DNA of 64,000 bases, from the NCBI GenBank assembly GCA_963835135.1, contig CAWIEF010000005.1:310001-374000 (forward strand), given 5' to 3'. The position numbers were made by a program, and so were the translations under genes. Below are positions 52,939 to 62,045 of this stretch, in pieces; the first letter of the stretch is position 1; each line of letters opens with the position of its first letter. This stretch comes from JAVVHH01 sp963835135. GTDB lineage: Bacteria; Pseudomonadota; Alphaproteobacteria; Acetobacterales; Acetobacteraceae. The notes below the pieces were generated by a model. The model ran no database searches, had not been told where the DNA came from, and saw only the letters and a list, made by a program, of their open reading frames with translations.

Positions 52939-54104
52939 GGATGGCCGTTTCTCTCGTGCGCTCGCTTCAGATGCGCCGACAGCAAGAACTCACGCCCGAC
53001 TTTCACCCGCAACTCGTCCCCATACGCCACGATATCCGCCGTGGCATACGTCTCGTGCCAGTCGCGCGGAATGAAACTTCCCGTGCCCACCACATCGATC
53101 GGCGCCTTCGTGTCAGCCATCACTCGGCATTTCTCGACACCGAACCCCGACGACACGACGATGCGCACCTTCGGGAAACCCGCGTCGTCGAGCGCTTCGC
53201 GCATCCGCCAGATTGCCGCCGCCGACACGCCGGTCCCGACGAGATCGCGCAGTTCGGCATCGCTGCGATACCGCCTGATCGCCCCGGGCGCGCGCCGCTC
53301 GAGCACGGCATAGCTCGCCGCCGGATCGAGCCCCTCGAGGTATCGGCCGCCATGGGTGTCCAATCGCACGGCCAGCCGCCCCTCGTGCGCCAGCGCCGGA
53401 AACGCCCGGCACACCTCGATCCCGTCGGTGACTTCCCGTCCGAAATAGTCGGTGAGCACCGTCAGGAACTCGGTCGGGCAGGTCTCGTGGAACATCTGCG
53501 CCGCCCGCACCGTCGACCCGGCGTAGCCGATCAGCGCATGCGGCATCGTGCCCCGCCCCCGCGCCTCGCCGAAATAGTGGCTCGCCATGTCCGTCGACGT
53601 GCCGACGAAGCCGATCGCGCCCTCTCGCTTGGCCGTCGCACTGCCGACCGAGGCGGCATACCCCATCGTCTCCTGCATCTCCGCCCCGGCGCAATGCCGC
53701 GCTTCCATGGCGAGGAACTGCACTTCCGGCAGCGCGGCGCACATTTGATACGCGTTATGGGCGGCAACACAGGCCGGGCCGAGCTTCTGCAGGAACAGCG
53801 TCTCGCAATCCGCCAGCGCCTGGAACGACCCGGTGATGTAGGCGATCGGCTCACCCGCCCCGACCCACTGACCCTCCGGATGGATGATGTCGACGGTGAA
53901 CACCACGTCGCGCGCCGCCGCGACCTTCTCGAGCCACTCCACCATCAGCCGCGGCGCCGAGACCACCGGCCGCCGCAGGAACACGGCATAGGTGACGGTC
54001 AAGTCCCCGAAGCGCGAAATCACATCCCGGGTGCGGTTGAAGTAAGCGTCGGTCCGCCACCCGATATCCTCGAGCAGCGGCCGGGGACTGCTGCCCTCGT
54101 TCAC
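52935..54104 (-). CDS. pncB: Nicotinate phosphoribosyltransferase
   Basis: A 389-residue enzyme of NAD salvage that joins nicotinate to PRPP. The start GTG 54104 (NEGSSPRPLLEDIGWRTDAYF) overlaps the DAHP synthase stop by four bases. Visible are EARHCAGAEMQETMGYAAS, GTSTDMASHYFGEARGRGTMPHALIG, RLDTHGGRYLEG and the phosphoribosyl-binding SSGFGVEKCRV and VDVVGTGSF-type region. The enzyme belongs to the shorter NAPRTase group rather than the E. coli type. Confidence 0.85.
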   Translation of the reverse strand: MNEGSSPRPLLEDIGWRTDAYFNRTRDVISRFGDLTVTYAVFLRRPVVSAPRLMVEWLEKVAAARDVVFTVDIIHPEGQWVGAGEPIAYITGSFQALADCETLFLQKLGPACVAAHNAYQMCAALPEVQFLAMEARHCAGAEMQETMGYAASVGSATAKREGAIGFVGTSTDMASHYFGEARGRGTMPHALIGYAGSTVRAAQMFHETCPTEFLTVLTDYFGREVTDGIEVCRAFPALAHEGRLAVRLDTHGGRYLEGLDPAASYAVLERRAPGAIRRYRSDAELRDLVGTGVSAAAIWRMREALDDAGFPKVRIVVSSGFGVEKCRVMADTKAPIDVVGTGSFIPRDWHETYATADIVAYGDELRVKVGREFLLSAHLKRAHERNGHP

Positions 54105-55468
54105 TGCGCGGCGACCGCGAGGGCACCCGAGCGTCTGGATTTCAGTGACTCCGCGACCAGGAACGCCAGTTCGAGCGACTGTTCGGCGTTCAGCCTCGGG
54201 TCGCAGAACGTCTCGTAACTCTCTGCCAGATCTGCTTCCGTCAATCGGTGGGCGCCGCCGACGCACTCCGTCACATTCCGCCCGGTCATCTCCACGTGGA
54301 CCCCGCCCGCCCATGTGCCGGCCTCGGCATGCGCGTCGAAGAAGCGCCGCACCTCGGTCACGATCGAGTCGAAGCTACGGGTCTTGACCTTGGCCGCCGT
54401 GCTGATCGTGTTGCCGTGCATCGGGTCGCACAGCCAGACGACCTTCCGGCCCGAGCGCTGCACCGCCCGCAGCAGCGGCGGCAGGGTCGCGGCCACGCTC
54501 TCCGCTCCCATGCGGCTGATGAGGGTCAGGCGTCCGGCATCATCCGCCGGGTTGAGTCGTTCGATCAGCCGGAGCAGATCGTCGGCCGCCAAGGTCGGCC
54601 CAACCTTCAGCCCGATCGGGTTCTTGACCCCGCGCAGGAACTCGACATGCGCCCCGTCGAGCTGCCGGGTCCGATCGCCGATCCAGAGGAAGTGGGCCGA
54701 GCACGCGTACGTCCCGCCGGTCGTGCTGTCGACCCGCGTCAGCGCCTGCTCGTATGGCAGCAGCAGCGCTTCGTGGCTCGTGTAGAAGTCGGTCTCGCGC
54801 ACCTGCGGCGTGCTCGCCATGCCACAGGCCCGCATGAACGAGAGCGTCTCGTCGATCCGAGAGGCGAGGTCCTGGTAGCGGGCCGCGAGCGGCGACCGTG
54901 CGGCGAAGTCCAGGTTCCAGCGATGCACCTCGTGCAGGTCCGCGTAGCCGCCATTGGCGAAGGCCCGCAGTAGGTTCAGCGTTCCCGCGGATTGGAAGTA
55001 GCCCATCTCCATCCGCGCCGGGTCCGCAACGCGCGTCGCTGCGGTGAACTCCGGCCCGTTGACGATGTCGCCGCGATAGCTCGGCAGGCTCACGCCGTCG
55101 GCGGTCTCCATGTCAGACGAGCGGGGCTTGGCGAACTGCCCGGCCATCCGGCCGAGTTTGACCACCGGCACGCCGCCACCGAAGGTGAGCACCACGGCCA
55201 TCTGCAGCAGCACGCGGAACGTGTCGCGGATGATGTTCGCGGTGAAGTCGCCAAAGCTCTCGGCGCAATCACCCCCTTGCAGCACGAAGGCCTGCCCCTC
55301 CGCCGCAAGCGCCAGCCCGGCCTGTAAGCGCCGTGCTTCGCCAGCAAAAACCAGCGGCGGATAGCCAGCCAGGCGCCTCTCGACCGCCTCGAGCGCGGCC
55401 TGGTCCGGGTAGGTCGGCATCTGCTGGGCCGGCCGGTCACGCCAGCTCCGGGGCGTCCAATTCTGCAT
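54101..55468 (-). CDS. Class II 3-deoxy-7-phosphoheptulonate (DAHP) synthase
   Basis: A 455-residue enzyme for the first step of the shikimate pathway, joining phosphoenolpyruvate and erythrose 4-phosphate. Class II motifs are present: WTPRSWRDRPAQQMPTYPD, LQGGDCAESFGDF with the metal-ligand cysteine, KLGRMAGQFAKPRSSD, LWIGDRTRQLDGAHVE, and WLCDPMHGNT. Start ATG 55468 is used; the frame stays open upstream through the GT39 gene but without similarity. It is the second gene of the five-gene operon. Confidence 0.96.
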   Translation of the reverse strand: MQNWTPRSWRDRPAQQMPTYPDQAALEAVERRLAGYPPLVFAGEARRLQAGLALAAEGQAFVLQGGDCAESFGDFTANIIRDTFRVLLQMAVVLTFGGGVPVVKLGRMAGQFAKPRSSDMETADGVSLPSYRGDIVNGPEFTAATRVADPARMEMGYFQSAGTLNLLRAFANGGYADLHEVHRWNLDFAARSPLAARYQDLASRIDETLSFMRACGMASTPQVRETDFYTSHEALLLPYEQALTRVDSTTGGTYACSAHFLWIGDRTRQLDGAHVEFLRGVKNPIGLKVGPTLAADDLLRLIERLNPADDAGRLTLISRMGAESVAATLPPLLRAVQRSGRKVVWLCDPMHGNTISTAAKVKTRSFDSIVTEVRRFFDAHAEAGTWAGGVHVEMTGRNVTECVGGAHRLTEADLAESYETFCDPRLNAEQSLELAFLVAESLKSRRSGALAVAAQ

Positions 55469-56883
55469 CACTCTCCTCCGGGGCGCGGCAACATCACGGC
55501 CGGCGCATCCACTATGAGCGTGGCACGATAGACCCGGAACGCCTCTGCCTCCACCCCATCGCGGGAGCGGATGAGCCGGCCGATCTGCTCCACGTCGCTC
55601 CAAGAGCCCGGAGCGGGGTCCGCTCGCCGCCGTTCGCTGATCAGCAGTAGCCCGGTCGCGGCCGGCGCAGCCGGGAGCCGGAACAGCCGCCACCGCTCCT
55701 CGACACCGAGGACCCTCATGCCGGCCGGCGCGTTCCACGCGAGTTCCCCCGCTTGGCCATACTCGTCCGATGCCACGAAGGCGAGGCTGCGATCCCGTCG
55801 CATCGCGTCCGCCGCGGTCGCCAGTTCGCCCCATCCGGCCAGCCGCGCCAACGTCGGATCGAGCCGGCGCGGCAAGGCAAACGGCGCCGCCGTCGCTTGC
55901 AGATAGACGATCGCCGTCAGGGCGAAGCCCACCCCGGCCGCCGCCGGCCGCCAGCGCGCACCGACGCTCGCCGCCGCCACCGCGAGCGGCGGGTACAAGA
56001 TCGCCAACCAGTTCGCCTGCACACGCGCGCTGAGCGTGTGCTCGGCGAATACCAGCAGCCCTGGCACCGCCAGCGACGCCACCAGCAGCCCAGTCGCATC
56101 GCGCCGCAACGCGGCGACGCACGCCCGGCCCAACCCGGCCGCGAACAGCAGGAAGACAATCGGCGTCGCCAACCCGATCTGGCCGCCCACCAACTCGACC
56201 AGATGCTGCACTGCTTGCTGCGGCGCCCAGCTCTCGGTCCGCCCTCCTTGTTTGGCGAAGCTGGCCCAACCGTGCGCCGCGTTCCAGGCGACCACCGGCG
56301 CGAACATCGCCACCGCCACCGCCGCCCCCGCCCATGGATACGGCGAACGCAGCACCGGCCATTGCCGTAGCCCGGCGACCCAGATCACCGGCGCAGCCGC
56401 CAGCAGCGCTCCGGTGTACTTGCTGTCCAGCGCCAGCCCGATCCCGACGCCGGCTGCGATCCACCAGCGCGGATCGACGCTGACACGCGCTAACGCCCAC
56501 AGCGTCACGACCGCGAAGAACAGCAGCGGCGTATCCGGCGTCATCGTCACCGCGCCGGCTCCGAGCATGAGCGTCGCGTTCAGCAGCACCGCCGCCGCGA
56601 GGCCGGGCCGGTGATCCGGATCGAGCCGGTTGGCCGCATCCACGAGCATCAAAGAACCCAGAGCTGCCGCGATCGGCGCCAACAGGCGAACCCCGAGCGC
56701 CGTGTCTCCTGCGACCGCCGTGCCGACCCGAATCCACAGCGCGACCATTGGCGGATGGTCGAGGTAACCCGGCGCCAGAGCCCGCGACCACACCCAGTAA
56801 TAGGTCTCGTCCGGGGCCAGCGCCGTGGCTGCTGCGACCGCCAAGCGTATCCCGGTCAGCAGCAGCAGGAGAACAGTCGGCAT
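55468..56883 (-). CDS. GT39/ArnT-type membrane glycosyltransferase
   Basis: A 471-residue protein with 8-10 membrane helices. The N-terminal ALAPDETYYWVWSRALAPGYLDHPPMVALWIR carries the acidic DE pair of the first periplasmic loop typical of GT39/PMT_2 enzymes, which transfer sugars from polyprenyl-phosphate donors. DSKYTGALLA and LDPDHRPG follow. The soluble C-terminal part has EERWRLFRLPAAP. The acceptor is unknown. It is first in an operon with aromatic, NAD and translation genes, an unexpected grouping. Its stop overlaps the DAHP synthase start by one base. Confidence 0.85.
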   Translation of the reverse strand: MPTVLLLLLTGIRLAVAAATALAPDETYYWVWSRALAPGYLDHPPMVALWIRVGTAVAGDTALGVRLLAPIAAALGSLMLVDAANRLDPDHRPGLAAAVLLNATLMLGAGAVTMTPDTPLLFFAVVTLWALARVSVDPRWWIAAGVGIGLALDSKYTGALLAAAPVIWVAGLRQWPVLRSPYPWAGAAVAVAMFAPVVAWNAAHGWASFAKQGGRTESWAPQQAVQHLVELVGGQIGLATPIVFLLFAAGLGRACVAALRRDATGLLVASLAVPGLLVFAEHTLSARVQANWLAILYPPLAVAAASVGARWRPAAAGVGFALTAIVYLQATAAPFALPRRLDPTLARLAGWGELATAADAMRRDRSLAFVASDEYGQAGELAWNAPAGMRVLGVEERWRLFRLPAAPAATGLLLISERRRADPAPGSWSDVEQIGRLIRSRDGVEAEAFRVYRATLIVDAPAVMLPRPGGE

Positions 56884-56899
56884 CTATCGCGCGAACTGA

Positions 56900-56922
56900 G
56901 GCGCGGCGATTTGCCCCGCGCC
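56900..56922 (-). other. Hairpin in the leader of the GT39-gltX operon
   Basis: GGCGCGG (56900-56906) and CCGCGCC (56916-56922) pair perfectly across nine bases, 17 bases upstream of the GT39 start. It could be a leader structure. The rest of the 245-base gap (56884-57128) shows no gene or clear promoter. Confidence 0.25.
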
Positions 56923-57128
56923 CTTGAGCAATTGGACGCTAATGTCCGCACGCTAGTGGAGACGCCGCCGCAGTCCTCTTCGTCTTGCGCTGGCAGGGTG
57001 CATCCGCGTTCATGGTGGGTTGGCGTAGTCGAAACTTCGGCCAGGGGTCAATGAGCTCACTGCCGGCTTCGGCGCTCTTTCGCCGGCCGAGCATCGGAAC
57101 GAAATGGCCCTGGCGGTGTTTGTTCGCC

Positions 57129-57365
57129 ATGACCAGTTCAGCCCGCCTGTTGCTCTGCCTCGTGCCGCTGGCCGCGCTTGCCGCTTGTAGCGTCCCCGAG
57201 CACCAGGTGCTTGTTTCCGCTCAGTTCCCGCCTGGAACGGGCGACGTCAACGCCAACAGCGAGCCACAATCGCCCAACAGCCTGCCGGTCGGCGCCGCCA
57301 ACTGGGCAGCAACGCCGTTCGCGACCCAACCCAATTTCCTCAGCTTCAAGATCGGCGGCCGTTAG
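57129..57365 (+). CDS. Small lipoprotein, unknown function
   Basis: A 78-residue protein from ATG 57129. The signal sequence ARLLLCLVPLAALAACSV ends in a clear lipobox (LAAC). The mature part is short, rich in Asn, Pro and Ser, and ends FLSFKIGGR. No known family was recognised. The frame is open upstream, but the lipobox fixes the functional start. It overlaps the convergent Lrp gene by four bases. Confidence 0.6.
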   Translation: MTSSARLLLCLVPLAALAACSVPEHQVLVSAQFPPGTGDVNANSEPQSPNSLPVGAANWAATPFATQPNFLSFKIGGR

Positions 57366-57838
57366 AGCGGCACGCCCGCCTCGTTCCGGCTGGTTCGGAT
57401 CGTTTGCAGCGTCTGCACGCGGCTGACCGCGTGTCCGGCCGTAAGCCGCTGCGTCAATTGGTTCTGGTGCTCGGTGTTGCGGGCCACCAGACGGAGCAGG
57501 AAGTCCCCACCGCCTCGAATCATGTGGCACTCGCGCACCTCGGGCCAGTCCGCCACCGCGGCCTCGAACGCGGCGAGCACCTGTTCCTTTTGGCTCTCCA
57601 GCCCAACGATCGCGAAGAACAGGATGGCCCATCCGAGCTGCCCCGCATCGGTGTCGGCATGGTAGCCGCGGATGACGCCGGCCTCTTCGAGCCGTCTAAC
57701 CCGGCGCAAACAGGGGGGCGCCGTGATGTCCGCACGGCGCGCGAGTTCGACGTTGGTCATTCGCCCATCGCGCTGCAGTTCCGCTAGAATGATGTGGTCG
57801 ATGGCGTCGAGCGCCGGAGGCCCCTCTCCTAATTTCAT
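57362..57838 (-). CDS. Lrp/AsnC-family transcriptional regulator
   Basis: A 158-residue regulator. The N-terminal winged helix reads LDAIDHIILAELQRDGRMTNVELARRADITAPPCLRRVRRLE, and the C-terminal RAM/AsnC ligand domain follows (ECHMIRGGGDFLLRLVA). It is expected to form octamers that sense amino acids. It is divergent from trxB with about 100 bases between the starts, including an A/T-rich AATATAATTAC patch where its operator may lie. Confidence 0.93.
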   Translation of the reverse strand: MKLGEGPPALDAIDHIILAELQRDGRMTNVELARRADITAPPCLRRVRRLEEAGVIRGYHADTDAGQLGWAILFFAIVGLESQKEQVLAAFEAAVADWPEVRECHMIRGGGDFLLRLVARNTEHQNQLTQRLTAGHAVSRVQTLQTIRTSRNEAGVPL

Positions 57839-57939
57839 CGGCTTCGTCGAACCCTCGTTTCGCGCAATATAATTACAGGCGCCAAGTGCTGTGAAGCCCG
57901 GCATTGAACCTGGGCCGCTCCCGTCGATATTCTCCGGTG

Positions 57940-58926
57940 ATGTCGAACCAAACCGCGACCCGAGTCCTCATCATCGGAGCCGGCCCCGCCGGATATACCG
58001 CAGCGATTTACGCCGCCCGCGCGAACCTCGCGCCCATCCTGCTCACCGGCCTACAGCCCGGCGGCCAGTTGATGATCACGACGGATGTCGAGAACTACCC
58101 GGGCTTCGCGACCGCGATTGAAGGGCCGGCGCTCATGGAACAGATGGCGGAGCAGGCCGCGCACGTGGGCACGACGATCATGCATGACCTGGCCATGTCG
58201 GTCGATTTCGCCGCACGACCGTTCCGCGTCACCGGCGACTCGGGCACCATCTATCTGGCAGAGACCGTCGTGATCGCGACGGGCGCTCAGGCACGCTGGC
58301 TGGGCCTCGCATCGGAGAAACGACTGCAAGGAGCGGGCGTCTCAGCCTGTGCGACCTGTGACGGTTTCTTCTACCGCGGCAAGCAAGTTGCCGTCGTAGG
58401 CGGCGGCAATACGGCCGTGGAGGAGGCCCTGTTCCTCACGCATCACGCCGACAAGGTGACGCTGGTTCACCGTCGCGACTCGCTGCGCGCCGAGAAAATC
58501 ATGCAAAAACGGCTGTTCGCCAATCCAAAGATCCAGGTGGTGTGGGACAGCGCCGTCGAGGAGGTGATCGGTGGCGGCCAGCCCGAAGTCGTTACCGGGC
58601 TTCGGCTCCGTCACCTGCCGACCGGCGCGGAGACGCTGCTGTCGGTCGACGGCGTCTTCGTCGCGATTGGCCACACGCCGACGACAAGCGTGTTCCGCGG
58701 TCATGTCGAGCTGGACGACGAAGGATATGTGATGACGCCGCCGGGCCAGACGACGACGTCGGTGCCGGGCGTTTTCGCAGCGGGTGACGTACAGGACAAG
58801 CATTGGCGGCAGGCCGTCACGGCGGCTGGCACCGGGTGCATCGCGGCTCTCGAGGCCGAACGTTTCCTGACGCTGCGAGCAGGGGATGGGGTCGTCTCCG
58901 GAGCGATGGCGACCGCCGCCGAGTAG
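57940..58926 (+). CDS. trxB: Thioredoxin-disulfide reductase
   Basis: A 328-residue flavoenzyme that reduces thioredoxin with NADPH. FAD binding is shown by VLIIGAGPAGYTAAIYAARA, the redox centre is ACATCDG (Cys137, Cys140), NADPH binding is VVGGGNTAVEEALFL with HRRDSLRA, and the last FAD motif is GVFAAGDVQDK. ATG 57940 is chosen; the frame opens slightly upstream. It is divergent from the Lrp regulator, a pairing common in alphaproteobacteria. Confidence 0.97.
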   Translation: MSNQTATRVLIIGAGPAGYTAAIYAARANLAPILLTGLQPGGQLMITTDVENYPGFATAIEGPALMEQMAEQAAHVGTTIMHDLAMSVDFAARPFRVTGDSGTIYLAETVVIATGAQARWLGLASEKRLQGAGVSACATCDGFFYRGKQVAVVGGGNTAVEEALFLTHHADKVTLVHRRDSLRAEKIMQKRLFANPKIQVVWDSAVEEVIGGGQPEVVTGLRLRHLPTGAETLLSVDGVFVAIGHTPTTSVFRGHVELDDEGYVMTPPGQTTTSVPGVFAAGDVQDKHWRQAVTAAGTGCIAALEAERFLTLRAGDGVVSGAMATAAE

Positions 58927-58990
58927 CCTGCCCCTTTAACCTCTCGTCAACGCCTCCCCGCTACACTGCGTCAAATACTTGGACCAAGTG

Positions 58991-59971
58991 ATGAGCGGCA
59001 GGAAGCGGGATAAAGGGACGGTGATCGTCCGGCGAAACGAGGTGGTCCAAGGTGGCCACCACGGCGGCGCCTGGAAGGTGGCTTACGCCGATTTTGTCAC
59101 CGCGATGATGGCGTTCTTCCTGCTGATGTGGCTGCTCAACGCCACGACGCAGGAGCAGAAGCGCGGTCTGGCCGACTATTTCAGCCCTACTAGCCATGTC
59201 GCGACGGCGCCATCCGGCTCTGGCGCGCCGCTTGGCGGCCGCACCCCGAATAGTGACGGTGCCATGACCTCGGACCAGGGCGCGGTCGAGTTGACCCACA
59301 GTCAGCCCTACCCGGTGGCGGACGACGATGACACGGGCGACATGCCGGTCCAGCAAGCATCGTCCAAAGTGCCCGGCACCGCCTTGAAGCCCAGCGCGAG
59401 CGACGGCGGCGCCAGCGCCGGCCGCAAACCTCACGAGGCGAGTTCGCCAGCCGGTGGGACCAAGCAGATCGACAACGAGCGGCTGGAACGCCGCGAATTC
59501 GAGCATGCCGCGACACAAATCCGGGACGCGGTCGCAGCCGACCCCGCCTTGGCCGACCTCGCCAAGCAGCTTGCCATCGACATCACTCCGGAAGGGTTGC
59601 GCATCCAGCTCCTGGACGCCGATCGCACGCCGATGTTCAGCACCGGCTCGTCTTTGTTGAATGAGCGCGCCAGGGCGGTTCTGGCCAAGGTTGCGCCGGT
59701 ACTTCTGAAGATGCCGGAGTCGATCACCATCGCAGGGCACACCAACTCGATGCAGTATCGCGGCAACGACAAGACCAACTGGGACCTATCGGCCGATCGG
59801 GCCAATGCAACGCGGCGTCTTCTTATGGACGCCGGGCTGCCCGAGACCAGGGTGCGAAGCGTGACCGGCAACGCCGACCGCGATCCGTTGATCCCCACCG
59901 ATGCTACGGCAGCCGCGAATCGCCGGATCGCGATCGTCTTGTTGCGCGACCGCGCCGCCCCGAAACGATAA
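58991..59971 (+). CDS. motB: Flagellar motor stator protein MotB
   Basis: A 326-residue protein from ATG 58991 (MSGRKRDKGTVIVRR); TTG 58979 and GTG 58988 are alternatives. The single helix carries the proton-binding aspartate in VAYADFVTAMMAFFLLMWLL. A Pro/Ser/Ala-rich periplasmic linker leads to an OmpA-like peptidoglycan-binding domain (MFSTGSSLLNERARAVL, IAGHTNSMQY, LSADRANATRRLL). It anchors the stator to the cell wall. It precedes motA, the reverse of the usual order. Confidence 0.95.
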   Translation: MSGRKRDKGTVIVRRNEVVQGGHHGGAWKVAYADFVTAMMAFFLLMWLLNATTQEQKRGLADYFSPTSHVATAPSGSGAPLGGRTPNSDGAMTSDQGAVELTHSQPYPVADDDDTGDMPVQQASSKVPGTALKPSASDGGASAGRKPHEASSPAGGTKQIDNERLERREFEHAATQIRDAVAADPALADLAKQLAIDITPEGLRIQLLDADRTPMFSTGSSLLNERARAVLAKVAPVLLKMPESITIAGHTNSMQYRGNDKTNWDLSADRANATRRLLMDAGLPETRVRSVTGNADRDPLIPTDATAAANRRIAIVLLRDRAAPKR

Positions 59972-59977
59972 TCGGCC

Positions 59978-60844
59978 ATGCTGACCATCGGTGGCTTCGG
60001 CTTCCTCCTCGCGTGTGTTTTCGGCAGCTACATCCTGTCGGGTGGCAGCCTCGAGCCCTTAATCGAAGCCATGCCCTTCGAGCTGCTGACCATCGGCGGC
60101 GCGGCGCTGGGCACCTTCGTCATGTCCAACAGCATGCACGATGTGAAACACACGCTAGGCGGCTTCAAGAAGATCCTCAAAGGCGCGTCCTACAAAAAGG
60201 CCCAGTATGTCGAACTCCTGAGCCTTCTCTACTTTTTCACTCGTCTCGCCAGCTCGAAGGGCGCCATGGCGCTCGAAGCGCACATTGAACGGCCGGAGGA
60301 AAGCTCGGCCTTCAAGAACTTCCCGAGCATCCTGGCGAACCATCACGCTACATCCATCATCTGCGACTATCTGCGCATGCTCGGCATGAACGCCGACGAT
60401 CCCCACCAGATCGAAGACGTCATGGGCCGCGAACTCAAGAAGACCCTGCATGAAGAGCTGCACGGCGCGCACGCTTTGCAAAGCACCGCCGACGCGCTTC
60501 CTGCTCTGGGAATCGTGGCGGCCGTGCTTGGCGTGATCAAGACGATGTCACACATCAACGAGCCCCCTGCCGTTCTCGGCGCGATGATCGGCGGAGCGCT
60601 GGTCGGCACTTTTCTCGGCGTTCTCCTCGCCTACGGGATGGCCGGCCCGTTCGCGACCCGGCTGAAGAGCGTCGTCGAGGAAGAAAGCCAATATTTCGAA
60701 GTGATCCGCGCGGTCCTCATCACCCACCTGCACGGCAACGCGCCTCAAATCAGCATCGAGACTGGCCGCAAGATGGCACCGACGCAGCACATGCCGTCGT
60801 TCCAGGAGCTCGAAGCAGCGGCACAAGCCGTTCAAGTGTCGTGA
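59978..60844 (+). CDS. motA: Flagellar motor stator protein MotA
   Basis: A 288-residue, four-helix protein that forms the proton channel with MotB. It shows LTIGGFGFLLACVFGSYILSGG, the cytoplasmic loop with HHATSIICDYLRMLGMN, and the conserved prolines and GMAGPFATRLK after LPALGIVAAVLGVIKTM. It starts six bases after motB, so the stator pair is one operon. No other flagellar gene is in the window. Confidence 0.96.
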   Translation: MLTIGGFGFLLACVFGSYILSGGSLEPLIEAMPFELLTIGGAALGTFVMSNSMHDVKHTLGGFKKILKGASYKKAQYVELLSLLYFFTRLASSKGAMALEAHIERPEESSAFKNFPSILANHHATSIICDYLRMLGMNADDPHQIEDVMGRELKKTLHEELHGAHALQSTADALPALGIVAAVLGVIKTMSHINEPPAVLGAMIGGALVGTFLGVLLAYGMAGPFATRLKSVVEEESQYFEVIRAVLITHLHGNAPQISIETGRKMAPTQHMPSFQELEAAAQAVQVS

Positions 60845-60856
60845 TCCTCGCCGGCC

Positions 60857-61975
60857 TCAAAGGGTAATGCCAAGCAACTCAGCAATGCGCGGGGTCGCCT
60901 TCAGTCCGGTGCCGGTCAACACCAGCACCGTGACGTCCTCCGGTCCGATCGCGCCCGAACCGAGCAATGTCCGATATGCGGCCGCAGCTTGCGCGCATGT
61001 CGGCTCGACATAGACGCCACATCTCGCCAATCCCAGCATCGCATCGGCAATCTCCGACTCCGACAGCAGCACGCCGCCGCCGCCGCTCTCCTGCAGAGCG
61101 GCGACGACCTCTGGCAGCCGGATCGGCGCCTCGATTGCCGTTCCCTCCGCAATCGTGGGACGCACAGGCCCCGCCGCAACGCCCGTGGCGGCTGCCGCGA
61201 TCGGCCCACAATTCGCCGGTTGAGCGGCCCACAGCCTCGGCATCCGGCCGATCTCCCCGGACTCGAGCAGCTCGGAGAAGCCGATCTGGCAGCCCAGCAC
61301 GTTCGAGCCGGCGCCACAGGGGATCACCACATGGTCCGGCGCCCGAAAGCCAAGATCCTCCCATAGCTCATACGCCAGCGTCTTGGTCCCATGCAGGAAG
61401 AATGGATGCCAGTTGTGGCTGGCGTAGAACGCCTCGCCTGCATACCCCATCGCCGCGACGGACGTGTCGTGCCGAGTGCCCGGCACGAGCGTGACCGCAG
61501 CCCCATGTGCGCGCATCTGAACGGTTTTCGCCGGACTGGTACTCGCAGGCGCCATGATGGTCGCCGTCATCCCGCCCGCGGCCGCGTAGGCTGCGACCGC
61601 GGCACCGCCATTGCCCGAACTGTCCTCGAGCACAGCCCGTATCCCTTGCGCCCGCAACAGCGAGAGCATGACGGACGCGCCCCGGTCCTTGAAGCTGCCA
61701 GTGGGCATGAACCACTCGCATTTCAAAAGCGCCCTCCCCCCATGCAGCCTCCGCGCGATCAGCGGTGTACAGCCCTCCCCCATGCTGATCGGCGCCTCGA
61801 CGGCAAACGGAAAGGCCGCCCGATATCGCCAAAGACTCCGCTCCGTTCCGTCGATTTGCCCGCGCCGAAGACCCGGCAGCGGCGACACCATCAGCGGCGC
61901 GTGGTTCGTTCCGCACCAGCGCGGTGTCCCGATTGCGAACGTCTCCCCACTCCGCGGATCCAGATAGGTGACCAT
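60857..61975 (-). CDS. Threonine synthase-like PLP enzyme
   Basis: A 372-residue fold-type II PLP protein. A zinc-ribbon-like start (GTPRWCGTNHAPL) is followed by the cofactor lysine in PTGSFKDRGASVML, DSSGNGGAAVAAYAAAGG, and GAGSNVLGCQIGF for phosphate binding. It resembles threonine synthase but is shorter than the E. coli enzyme and may act on a related substrate such as diaminopropionate or cysteate. ATG 61975 is used. It is divergent from an M20 peptidase. Confidence 0.85.
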   Translation of the reverse strand: MVTYLDPRSGETFAIGTPRWCGTNHAPLMVSPLPGLRRGQIDGTERSLWRYRAAFPFAVEAPISMGEGCTPLIARRLHGGRALLKCEWFMPTGSFKDRGASVMLSLLRAQGIRAVLEDSSGNGGAAVAAYAAAGGMTATIMAPASTSPAKTVQMRAHGAAVTLVPGTRHDTSVAAMGYAGEAFYASHNWHPFFLHGTKTLAYELWEDLGFRAPDHVVIPCGAGSNVLGCQIGFSELLESGEIGRMPRLWAAQPANCGPIAAAATGVAAGPVRPTIAEGTAIEAPIRLPEVVAALQESGGGGVLLSESEIADAMLGLARCGVYVEPTCAQAAAAYRTLLGSGAIGPEDVTVLVLTGTGLKATPRIAELLGITL

Positions 61976-62045
61976 TCCCGCAGCCTTGCCCGGCCCCGGC
62001 ACCCGTGCAAGAGGTGACGCCGGATCTAGCCAAGGGGAACCGCGC

